DNA of 64,000 nucleotides, from assembly GCF_035918235.1 (NCBI RefSeq), contig NZ_CP109485.1, forward strand, positions 6,135,001 to 6,199,000. The letters run 5' to 3'. A model generated the notes under the pieces. That model was not told the DNA's origin, made no database searches, and saw only the letters and a list, made by a program, of their open reading frames with translations. This stretch comes from Streptomyces sp. NBC_01445 (lineage in GTDB: Bacteria; Actinomycetota; Actinomycetes; Streptomycetales; Streptomycetaceae). Both the position numbers and the translations under genes were made by a program. Positions 29,001-36,838 of this stretch are shown here, piece after piece (within the stretch, counting starts at the first letter, position 1; each line of letters begins with the position of its first letter).

Positions 29001-31013
29001 GCGGGCTACGACCACAAGGGCATGGGTATCACCGCCCGCGGCGCCTGGGAGTCCGTGAAGCGGCACTTCCGGGAGCTGGGCACCGACACGCAGACCGAGG
29101 ACTTCACGGTCGTCGGCGTCGGCGACATGTCCGGTGACGTGTTCGGCAACGGCATGCTGCTCTCCGAGCACATCCGCCTGGTCGCCGCGTTCGACCACCG
29201 GCACATCTTCATCGACCCGCGGCCCGACGCGGCCACCTCGTACGCCGAGCGCCGCCGCCTGTTCGACCTGCCGCGCTCCTCGTGGGCCGACTACAACAAG
29301 GAACTGATCTCCGCGGGCGGCGGGATCTTCCCGCGCTCCGCCAAGGCGATCCAGCTCAACGCGCACATCCGCGAGGCACTCGGCATCGAGTCGGGCGCCG
29401 CGAAGATGACGCCGGCCGACCTGATGAAGGCGATCCTGCACGCGCGGGTCGACCTGCTGTGGAACGGCGGCATCGGCACGTACGTGAAGTCGTCCGCCGA
29501 GTCGAACGCGGACGTCGGCGACAAGGCCAACGACGCGATCCGCGTGGACGGCCAGGACGTGCGGGCCAAGGTGATCGGCGAGGGCGGCAACCTCGGCGCG
29601 ACCCAGCTGGGCCGTATCGAGTTCGCGCGCAGCGGCGGCAAGGTCAACACCGACGCCATCGACAACAGCGCGGGCGTGGACACCTCCGACCACGAGGTGA
29701 ACATCAAGATCCTGCTCAACGCGCTCGTCACCGACGGCGACATGACCGTCAAGCAGCGCAACAAGCTGCTCGCCGAGATGACCGACGAGGTCGGCGCCCT
29801 GGTGCTGCGCAACAACTACGCGCAGAACACGGCCCTGGCCAACGCGGTCGCCCAGGCGCCCGACCTGCTCCACGCCCACCAGCGCTTCATGCGCCGCCTG
29901 GTCCGTGAAGGGAGCCTCGACCGGGCCCTGGAGTTCCTGCCGACGGACCGGCAGGTCAAGGAACTGCTGAACTCCGGGCGCGGCCTGAGCCAGCCCGAGT
30001 TGGCCGTCCTCCTCGCGTACACGAAGATCACGGCCGCGCACGAGCTGATCCAGACGTCGCTGCCGGACGACCCGTACCTGCGCAGGCTCCTGCACGCCTA
30101 CTTCCCGCAGGCGCTGCGCGAGCGGTTCACCGACGCGGTCGACGGGCACGCGCTGCGCCGCGAGATCGTCACCACGGTGCTGGTCAACGACACGGTGAAC
30201 AGCGGCGGTTCGACGTTCCTGCACCGGCTGCGCGAGGAGACCGGGGCGTCCCTGGAGGAGATCGTGCGGGCGCAGCTCGCCGCGCGCGAGATCTTCGGCC
30301 TCGGCGAGGTCTGGGACGCGGTCGAGTCGCTCGACAATGTCGTCGCCGCGGACGTCCAGACCCGGATCAGGCTGCACTCGCGCCGCCTGGTCGAGCGCGG
30401 CACGCGCTGGCTGCTCAACAACCGGCCGCAGCCGCTCCAGCTCGCCGAGACCATCGACTTCTTCCGCGAGGGCGTCGCCCAGGTGTGGTCGGCCATGCCG
30501 AAGATGCTGCGCGGCGCGGACGCCGAGTGGTACCAGTCGATCCTGGACGAGCTGACCGCAGCGGGTGTGCCGGAGGAGCTGGCCCAGCGCGTCGCCGGGT
30601 TCTCCTCGGCCTTCCCGACGCTCGACATCGTGGCGATCGCCGACCGCACCGGCAAGGACCCCCTGGCCGTCGCCGAGGTGTACTACGACCTCGCGGACCG
30701 GCTGTCCATCGCGCAGTTGATGGACCGGATCATCGAGCTGCCGCGGTCCGACCGCTGGCAGTCGATGGCCCGCGCCTCGATCCGCGAGGACCTGTACGCG
30801 GCGCACGCGGCCCTCACGGCCGATGTGCTGGCCGCCGGGAACGGCGTGTCGACTCCGGAGCAGCGCTTCGACGCGTGGCAGGAGAAGAACGCGCCGATCC
30901 TGGGCCGCGCGCGGACGACCCTGGAGGAGATCCAGAGCTCGGACGCCTTCGACCTGGCGAACCTGTCGGTCGCGATGCGCACGATGAGGACGCTGCTGCG
31001 CACGCACTCGTAG
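26082..31013 (+). CDS. gdh: NAD-dependent glutamate dehydrogenase, large type
   Basis: A 1643-residue enzyme that oxidatively deaminates glutamate to 2-oxoglutarate and ammonia with NAD. It matches the roughly 1650-residue class known from Streptomyces clavuligerus. The N-terminal ACT-like regulatory part runs to about residue 650. The catalytic core includes [31 protein letters not shown] with the catalytic lysine context, and the NAD-binding region [16 protein letters not shown]. Further on are [13 protein letters not shown] and [18 protein letters not shown], then a long helical C-terminal domain. The ATG at 26082 has GAGGA close upstream and fits the family N terminus; upstream in-frame codons lack homology. 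A strong terminator follows, so the gene is monocistronic. Confidence 0.96.
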   Translation: [1643 protein letters not shown]

Positions 31014-31028
31014 GGTCCGCTCGAAGCG

Positions 31029-31072
31029 ACGGGGGCGCCCCGCACCGGAACTCCGGTGCGGGGCGCCCCCGT
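31029..31072 (+). terminator. Terminator after gdh
   Basis: A perfect 20-bp stem with a 4-nt loop (aact) starts 16 nt after the gdh stop and is followed by ttcacctt. It is among the strongest hairpins in the window. Confidence 0.93.
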
Positions 31073-31180
31073 TTCACCTTCCGGACTCTTTCCGTTCTCT
31101 TGCCCGTCTCCGGCCGGCCTCTTGACCGGTTCTGGCCTGATGGACCGCGCGCCCAATCGGTTGCTCCTGGAGGTGCGTCG

Positions 31181-31192
31181 ACCCCATGGGGT
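31181..31192. promoter_or_regulatory. Palindrome in the promoter region of the first polymer operon
   Basis: ACCCCATGGGGT is a perfect 12-bp palindrome. It directly abuts TTGCCA (31193-31198), a possible -35 element, in an AT-richer stretch (31193-31230) about 90-50 nt upstream of the pyrophosphorylase ATG at 31282. The -10 is ambiguous (cattac at 31216 or taaagt at 31225). Confidence 0.35.
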
Positions 31193-31281
31193 TTGCCATA
31201 AGCCATTATCTCGGGCATTACGTCTAAAGTGGACCCGATTGTCAGATCGGCGGCGCGCAGCGGAGAGGTCAGGAAGGGTCC

Positions 31282-32385
31282 ATGACGGAAGCGATTCTGC
31301 TGGTCGGCGGGCTGGGCACCCGGCTGCGGCCGCTCACGGTCAACACACCCAAGCCCATGGTGCGCGCGGCCGGAGTCCCCTTCCTGGCCCATCAGATCGC
31401 CCGGCTCGCCGGCGCGGGCGTGCGCCACATCGTCCTCGCCACCTGCTATCTCGCCGAGGTCTTCGAGCCGTACTTCGGCGACGGATCGGCGTTCGGGGTC
31501 CACCTCGAGTACGCCGTCGAGTACGAGGCGCTGGGGACCGGCGGCGCGATCCGGAACGCGGCACGCCGCCTGATCTCCGCTCCCGAGGAACCCGTCCTCG
31601 TCTGCAACGGCGACATCCTCACCGGCCTCGACGCGCGCGCCCTCATCAACCGGCACCGCGAGCGCGAAGCCGACGTCACCCTCCACCTCGCCCGCGTCGA
31701 CGACCCCCGCGCCTTCGGGCTCGTACCGACCGACGCCGACGGCTGCGTGCTCGCCTTCACCGAGAAGCCGCAGACGCCCGAGGAGATCGTCACGGACCAG
31801 ATCAACGCGGGCTCCTACGTGTTCCGCAGGTCCGTCATCGACCACATCCCCGCCGGGCGGGCCGTTTCCGTCGAGCGCGAGACGTTCCCCGGCCTGCTCG
31901 CCGCGGGTGCCTATCTGCACGGAATGGTCGAGGACTCCTACTGGCTCGACCTCGGCCGGCCCGAAGCCTTCGTGCAGGCCTCCGCCGACCTCGTGCGCGG
32001 GGTCATCCACTCGCCCGCCGTGCCCGGTGTGCGCGGCGAGTCCCTCGTACTGCCCGGCGCCAAGGTCGCCGCCGACGCCTGGCTCGCCGAGGGCACCGTC
32101 GTCGGGGCGGGCGTCCAGGTAGGTTCAGGGGCCGTCGTCCACGGTTCCGTGCTGCATGACGGCGCGACCGTGGGCGCCGGTGCCTATGTCAGGAAGAGCC
32201 TGGTCGGCGCGGGTGCGCGGATCGGGCGGCGCTCCGTCCTGCACGGCAGCGTCATCGGTGACGGCGCCCAGGTCGGCGCCCACAACGAACTGCGGAACGG
32301 AACCCGGGTGTGGTGCGAGGCCGTACTGCCCGACCGGGCCGTCCGCTTCTCCTCGCTCGCCGGAGAAGGGCTGACCGAACAGTGA
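31282..32385 (+). CDS. Nucleotide-sugar pyrophosphorylase (mannose-1-phosphate guanylyltransferase-like)
   Basis: A 367-residue sugar-1-phosphate nucleotidyltransferase. The N-terminal Rossmann-like domain has the signature GGLGTRLRPLTVNTPKPMV (9-27) and NGDILTG metal-binding context. The C terminus is a left-handed beta-helix of hexapeptide repeats (about 245-345). The layout is that of GDP-mannose or dTDP-glucose pyrophosphorylases; the preceding-family resemblance and the neighbouring polyprenyl-phosphate-mannose-type synthase favour GDP-mannose. A GGAAGGG ribosome-binding site precedes the ATG. It is the first gene of a four-gene operon to 35150. Confidence 0.87.
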   Translation: MTEAILLVGGLGTRLRPLTVNTPKPMVRAAGVPFLAHQIARLAGAGVRHIVLATCYLAEVFEPYFGDGSAFGVHLEYAVEYEALGTGGAIRNAARRLISAPEEPVLVCNGDILTGLDARALINRHREREADVTLHLARVDDPRAFGLVPTDADGCVLAFTEKPQTPEEIVTDQINAGSYVFRRSVIDHIPAGRAVSVERETFPGLLAAGAYLHGMVEDSYWLDLGRPEAFVQASADLVRGVIHSPAVPGVRGESLVLPGAKVAADAWLAEGTVVGAGVQVGSGAVVHGSVLHDGATVGAGAYVRKSLVGAGARIGRRSVLHGSVIGDGAQVGAHNELRNGTRVWCEAVLPDRAVRFSSLAGEGLTEQ

Positions 32386-33176
32386 ACACGAACTCTCCCG
32401 ACATCGGGGCCACACCGGCCGCCGCCAGGCCACTGCCCGACGACTGGGCCCGGACCCCCCTCACCGTCGTCATGCCGACGTACAACGAGGCGGGCAACCT
32501 GCCCGGCATGGCCGACGCCCTCATGGCGCTCCCCCTTCCGGGCCTGCGCCTCCTCGTCGTCGACGACTCCAGCCCCGACGGCACCGGCGACATCGCCGAG
32601 CGGTACGCCGAGCGGCACGGGCACGACCGGATGAGCGTCCTGCACCGCGCCGGCAAGGAGGGACTCGGCCGGGCCTACGCGGCGGGCATGGCGCGGGCCG
32701 TCGCCGACGGCGCGCGCTACGTCCTCCAGATGGACGCCGACGGCAGCCACCCCACCGACAAGGTGCCCGCGCTCCTCGGCACCGCCCTCGCCACCGGCGC
32801 CGGAGTCACCATCGGCAGCCGCTACGTCCAGGGCGGCACGCTCTCCGAGGCGTGGGGCGTGCACCGCAGGCTCCTGTCCCGCTGGGCCAACACCTACGCG
32901 GGCACCATCCTCGGCACCCGCGTCCGCGACATCACCGGCGGCTTCAACCTGTGGCGCGAGGACGCGCTGCGCGCCATCGACCTGGCGTCCGTCGACAGCG
33001 CGGGCTACAGCTTCCAGGTCGAGATGAAGTACCGCGCGGTGCGCCGCGGCTTCGGCGTCATAGAGGTCCCCATCCACTTCGAGGACCGCACGGTCGGCGA
33101 GTCCAAGATGAACCTGATGGTGCAGCTCGAATCCGTCAGCATGCCGTGGAAGCTGCGGGCGAGGGCGCGCCGATGA
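32382..33176 (+). CDS. Polyprenol monophosphomannose synthase-like glycosyltransferase (GT2)
   Basis: A 264-residue GT2 enzyme with VVMPTYNEAGNLPGM (29-43), VVDDSSPDGTGD (59-70), the DXD-containing QMDADGSHPTDKVPAL (116-131) and GGFNLWRED. No membrane domain is present, as in actinobacterial Ppm synthases that transfer mannose from GDP-mannose to polyprenyl phosphate, supplying lipid-linked mannose to GT-C enzymes outside the membrane. The GTG at 32382 overlaps the previous TGA (GTGA) and has GGAGAAGGG upstream. The next gene, GtrA, is a common partner of such synthases. Confidence 0.9.
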   Translation: MNTNSPDIGATPAAARPLPDDWARTPLTVVMPTYNEAGNLPGMADALMALPLPGLRLLVVDDSSPDGTGDIAERYAERHGHDRMSVLHRAGKEGLGRAYAAGMARAVADGARYVLQMDADGSHPTDKVPALLGTALATGAGVTIGSRYVQGGTLSEAWGVHRRLLSRWANTYAGTILGTRVRDITGGFNLWREDALRAIDLASVDSAGYSFQVEMKYRAVRRGFGVIEVPIHFEDRTVGESKMNLMVQLESVSMPWKLRARARR

Positions 33177-33640
33177 CGGTCCAGACCGCGGCGCGTGAGG
33201 CGCCCGTTGTCGTCCCTGTCCGGGCCAGGGTGCGCCGCCTGTCCATGGAGGTCGCCAAGTTCGGCGCCGTCGGCGGCAGCGGCGTCGCCGTCAACTTCCT
33301 CGTCTTCAACCTCCTGCTGCACGGCATCGGCCGGGCCCCGATGACCGCGACGGTCCTGGCCAGCTGTGTCGCCATGGGCACCAACTACCTGGGCTTCCGC
33401 TTCTTCGCCTACCGGGACCGCGACTCGCGCACCCGCCGCCAGATCGCGCTGTTCTTCGGCTTCAGCGTGCTCGGCGTCCTCATGGAGAGCGTCCTGTTCT
33501 ACGCCGGATACCACGGCGCCTCGATGACGGGACCGCTCGCGTCGAACATCGCCAAGGCACTGTCCATCGTCCTGGCCTCGGCCTTCCGCTTCCTCGTCTA
33601 CCGGACGTGGGTCTTCCAGCACGATGCGCGCCGCGAGTAA
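33173..33640 (+). CDS. GtrA-family membrane protein
   Basis: A 155-residue protein with four predicted transmembrane helices (about 30-50, 57-75, 85-105 and 120-142), the GtrA layout. It opens with the typical VAKFGAVGGSGVAVNFLVFNLLL. GtrA proteins are proposed to flip polyprenyl-phosphate-linked sugars across the membrane. The ATG at 33173 overlaps the stop of the Ppm-like synthase (ATGA), and the protein likely moves that enzyme's product to the GT-C enzyme encoded next. Confidence 0.9.
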   Translation: MTVQTAAREAPVVVPVRARVRRLSMEVAKFGAVGGSGVAVNFLVFNLLLHGIGRAPMTATVLASCVAMGTNYLGFRFFAYRDRDSRTRRQIALFFGFSVLGVLMESVLFYAGYHGASMTGPLASNIAKALSIVLASAFRFLVYRTWVFQHDARRE

Positions 33641-35150
33641 CGCGGCCCTCAGGGCCGCGGCCCCGCTGGTCCTCCTGCTGGTCGTCGCTCTGCTCGTGGC
33701 CGTCGCGATCCGGCTGCCCTGGGCGGGCGACCTCGGCATCCACGCGGCCACCGTCGAACGCCTGCGCCACGATCTCCTCGACCCGGGCAACCCGCTGGTC
33801 GACGAAAAGACGCCGAGCCCGTACTACTCACCGTGGACGGTGTTCCTCGGCGTCGTCGCCGACGTCACCGGCCTCGGCACCTTCACCGTCCTGCGCATCG
33901 CCGCGCTGATCTCGCTGACGCTGCTCGTGACCGGCGTATGGCGGTTCACCGGCACGTTCACCGAAGCGTCCGCGAGCCGCTCCCGGCGCACGGCGGTCAC
34001 CGCGCTCGTCCTCCTGTGCCTGCTCCTCCTGTGGGGCACGAGCCTGTTCAACTGGAGCGGCTTCCTCGGCCTCAACTCCCTTGCCCTGACCCTCTCCTAC
34101 CCCAGCACCTTCGCGCTCGGGCTGTCCTTCCACCTCTGGGCGCTGCTGCGCGGGGCGCTCGCCCGCGGCTCGGGCCTGCCCGGGTTCCTCGGCCTTGGGC
34201 TGCTGTGGTCCGTGATCCTGCTGAGCCATCAGTTCACGGGCGTCGTCGCGTCGTTCGGCGCCCTCGCGATGGTGGCCGGGGCGCGGCCCTGGCCGGCACG
34301 CGCGGTGTGGGCGCGGCTCGCGGCCGGGCTCGCCCTCGGCGCGGTCGTGCTCGCCGCATGGCCGTACTACTCGTTCTTCGACCTCTTCCACGCGCAGGGC
34401 CTGGAGGAGATCCACCAGGCCCTCTACCGGAACCTGCCCGGCCGGTACTGGCTCCTGCTTGCCGGCGTGTTCGCGCTCGCTCTGCGGTGGCGCAGGGACC
34501 GGCGCGATCCGCTCGTGATCTTCTTCGCGCTCGGGGTGCTGATGTTCGCGGCGGGCTGGGTGAGCGGGCACTACTCGTGGGGCCGGGTCCTGCCGGCAGC
34601 CGTGATCCCGGCGCAGGTCGCGGCGGGCCTGGAGGTGTTCGGGGCAGAGCGCAGGGCGGGCCGCGGGGCCGTACGTACGGCGTTCGCTGCGGTACTCGCT
34701 GCGGCGCTCCTCGCGGGCGCGTGGACCCAGTCGGGCGTACTCGGCTACGTCGTCCCGCGAGACGTCCTGCCCAAGCCGCTCGCCGACCGCTACAAGCCAC
34801 CGTGGCGCGGCTACCACTGGATGACGCCCTGGGTGAAGTACGGGGACGTGGTCCTCGCCACGGACTTCCCCGCGCGCCAGATCCCCGCGTACGGGCCCTA
34901 CACCGTGGCCCCCGGCTACCCGGACTTCTTCCTGCCCGACGAGGCGGCCCGCACCAGCGCCGTCGGGACCTACTTCGCCCCCGGCACCGAGCGGGCCGCG
35001 CGCCTCGACGTCCTGCGCCGCTATGAGGTGCGGTGGATCGTGAGCCACCGCGACGACGCGGGCCTCGCCGCCACCGACCCCGCACTGCACAAGGTCACGA
35101 CGGGCCCGGGCGGCCAGACCCTGTACGAGGTCGTCGGCGACCAGGGCTAA
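33624..35150 (+). CDS. Polytopic GT-C-type membrane glycosyltransferase
   Basis: A 508-residue integral membrane protein with about 10-12 hydrophobic segments in the first 370 residues and a soluble C-terminal domain. An acidic residue in the first extracytoplasmic loop (LPWAGDLGIHAATVERLRHD) is the position where GT-C enzymes keep the catalytic acid. It overlaps gtrA by 17 bp and ends tail to tail with the next minus-strand gene; the two stop codons overlap by 3 bp at 35147-35150. It probably uses the lipid-linked sugar made by the upstream genes. Acceptor and sugar are unknown. Confidence 0.8.
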   Translation: MRAASNAALRAAAPLVLLLVVALLVAVAIRLPWAGDLGIHAATVERLRHDLLDPGNPLVDEKTPSPYYSPWTVFLGVVADVTGLGTFTVLRIAALISLTLLVTGVWRFTGTFTEASASRSRRTAVTALVLLCLLLLWGTSLFNWSGFLGLNSLALTLSYPSTFALGLSFHLWALLRGALARGSGLPGFLGLGLLWSVILLSHQFTGVVASFGALAMVAGARPWPARAVWARLAAGLALGAVVLAAWPYYSFFDLFHAQGLEEIHQALYRNLPGRYWLLLAGVFALALRWRRDRRDPLVIFFALGVLMFAAGWVSGHYSWGRVLPAAVIPAQVAAGLEVFGAERRAGRGAVRTAFAAVLAAALLAGAWTQSGVLGYVVPRDVLPKPLADRYKPPWRGYHWMTPWVKYGDVVLATDFPARQIPAYGPYTVAPGYPDFFLPDEAARTSAVGTYFAPGTERAARLDVLRRYEVRWIVSHRDDAGLAATDPALHKVTTGPGGQTLYEVVGDQG

Positions 35151-36838
35151 CGCAGCGCGCTCCTCACCAGGCGTACGGCGTTCCGTACGCGCCCGTCCGA
35201 AGCAGTGGCCAGCCTGCGCGCCACCGGGTGCGTCACCCGGGCCGTGAGCCCGGCCGGCTCCCAGCGGATCTGGAGACGCCCGCCGCCCCGGCCCTCCGGC
35301 TCCAGCGTCACCCGGTGCGGGGCCGCCCCCGAGTGGTACCCGACACGCGCGGTGAGCGCGGGGAAGTCCAGCGGCGCGAGCAGCACCGAGGTGTTGCGCA
35401 GCCCGTGGTCCTGGAGCTGGAGCAACGGATGCCGCATGCCGTCGAAGCCGTGCACCGGGAGCGGGGCCGCCGCCAGGTCGAGCCGCACCCGGCCCTCGAA
35501 GACGCCGGGCCGCACCGGGTCGAGCCGCAGCCGCGTCGTCATACGGCGCCGCCCCGGCGCCACGACCAGCGAGGCGACGTGCGGGCCGACGGCGAGGCGC
35601 AGACCGGGATCGTACGTGCGCACCGACAGGTCGATGCCGGCGCCGGGGCCGCGCTCGATCCGCGTGATCTCGTGCCGGAAGTGGGCGCCGGGGAACGGAC
35701 GCGAGTACAACTCCTGGTCGGACAGGTCGAGTTCGGCACGCGCCTCGTCCGACGGCGGGACCACTGCCCCCCAGTAGACGGCACCGGACGCGTCCGTGGC
35801 AGTCTCGCGCGGGGCCACCACATGGCCGAGCCCGCGCGCCGCGAGCCGGGCGTCGGAGAGGCGGCCGTCGCGCACCAGTTGCAGGACGACCCGCTCGGGG
35901 CGCGGCAGCCGGGCGTACGCGCCCGGGGACAGCGTCGCCAGATACGGGTTCACGATCTCGGCGAACCCGGCCAGCCAGGCGTAGTCCCGGTAGGGCAGAT
36001 CGCCCGCGTACATCCGGAAGTCGTGCTTGAGGAACTTGTAGTCCTTGTCCTCGCGCACCCCCGTGTGGCCGCCCGCCGCGAGGAAATCGTCGATGAGTTC
36101 CTGCACGTGGACGCGGTCGCGGACGTTGGTCAGCTTGTGCCGCTGGTTGGAGATCGACGCGGCGTCCGCCTCGGCGAACGGCGCGATGTACCAGCGGTAG
36201 ACCGGCTCGGGGATGACCGTGAAGGACTTCGCGAGGCAGTACGCCTGCGCCGAGAACAGCTGGTCCTCGTAGTGGATGCCCTCGGGGAAGCGCAGCTGGT
36301 TGCGGTCGAGGAACTCCCGCTTGTACATCTTGCTCGTCGACAAGTGCTCGAAGAACAGGCCGGGTTCGGCGTCGATCCCGTCGACCGTGCGGCGCTCCGA
36401 GACCAGGTGCGGCATCCACGTCGACGTGCGGCCCGTGTCGACGCGGATCCGCTCGACCGCGCCCATCGCGAAGTCGATCTCCCGCTCCCGGTGCGCCGCG
36501 AGCAGCAGCTCCACCGATTCCGGAGGGAGTTCGTCGTCGCTGTCGAGGAACATCAGATACGGGGCGCGGGCGATGTCGAGCGCGCGGTTGCGGGGCGCGC
36601 TGCACCCGCCGCTGTTCTCCGGCAGACGCAGGTAGCGCACCCGAGGGTCCGCGGCGGCGAGGCGGCGCGCCACCTCGGGGGTGGCGTCCGTCGAGTGGTC
36701 GTCGCTGATGACGACCTCGATGTTGCCGTGCGTCTGCTCCAGGACCGAGGCGACGGCGCGCGGCAGCCGCCCGGCGTCGTTGTAGACGATGACGGTGACC
36801 GTGACGTCGGGCGTGATCGTTCTCGTGGGCGTGGTCAT
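35147..36838 (-). CDS. Glycosyltransferase family 2 with C-terminal accessory domain
   Basis: A 563-residue protein. The N-terminal GT2 domain (about 10-240) has TVIVYNDAGRLPRAVASVLE, ISDDHSTDATPE and MFLDSDDELPPES, so the metal-binding DXD is intact. A helical linker precedes a C-terminal beta-rich region of about 200 residues resembling the accessory domain of other cluster members. There is no membrane segment. The ATG at 36838 overlaps the stop of the upstream TagF-like gene (ATGA). It is the last gene of the exporter operon and probably adds sugar to the exported polymer in the cytoplasm. Confidence 0.88.
   Translation of the reverse strand: MTTPTRTITPDVTVTVIVYNDAGRLPRAVASVLEQTHGNIEVVISDDHSTDATPEVARRLAAADPRVRYLRLPENSGGCSAPRNRALDIARAPYLMFLDSDDELPPESVELLLAAHREREIDFAMGAVERIRVDTGRTSTWMPHLVSERRTVDGIDAEPGLFFEHLSTSKMYKREFLDRNQLRFPEGIHYEDQLFSAQAYCLAKSFTVIPEPVYRWYIAPFAEADAASISNQRHKLTNVRDRVHVQELIDDFLAAGGHTGVREDKDYKFLKHDFRMYAGDLPYRDYAWLAGFAEIVNPYLATLSPGAYARLPRPERVVLQLVRDGRLSDARLAARGLGHVVAPRETATDASGAVYWGAVVPPSDEARAELDLSDQELYSRPFPGAHFRHEITRIERGPGAGIDLSVRTYDPGLRLAVGPHVASLVVAPGRRRMTTRLRLDPVRPGVFEGRVRLDLAAAPLPVHGFDGMRHPLLQLQDHGLRNTSVLLAPLDFPALTARVGYHSGAAPHRVTLEPEGRGGGRLQIRWEPAGLTARVTHPVARRLATASDGRVRNAVRLVRSALR

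Noticed and set aside
25968..31007. A 1679-codon open frame antisense to gdh
   Set aside because: It mirrors the strong codon bias of gdh; the sense frame has all family motifs and the antisense product is low-complexity with no recognisable domain.
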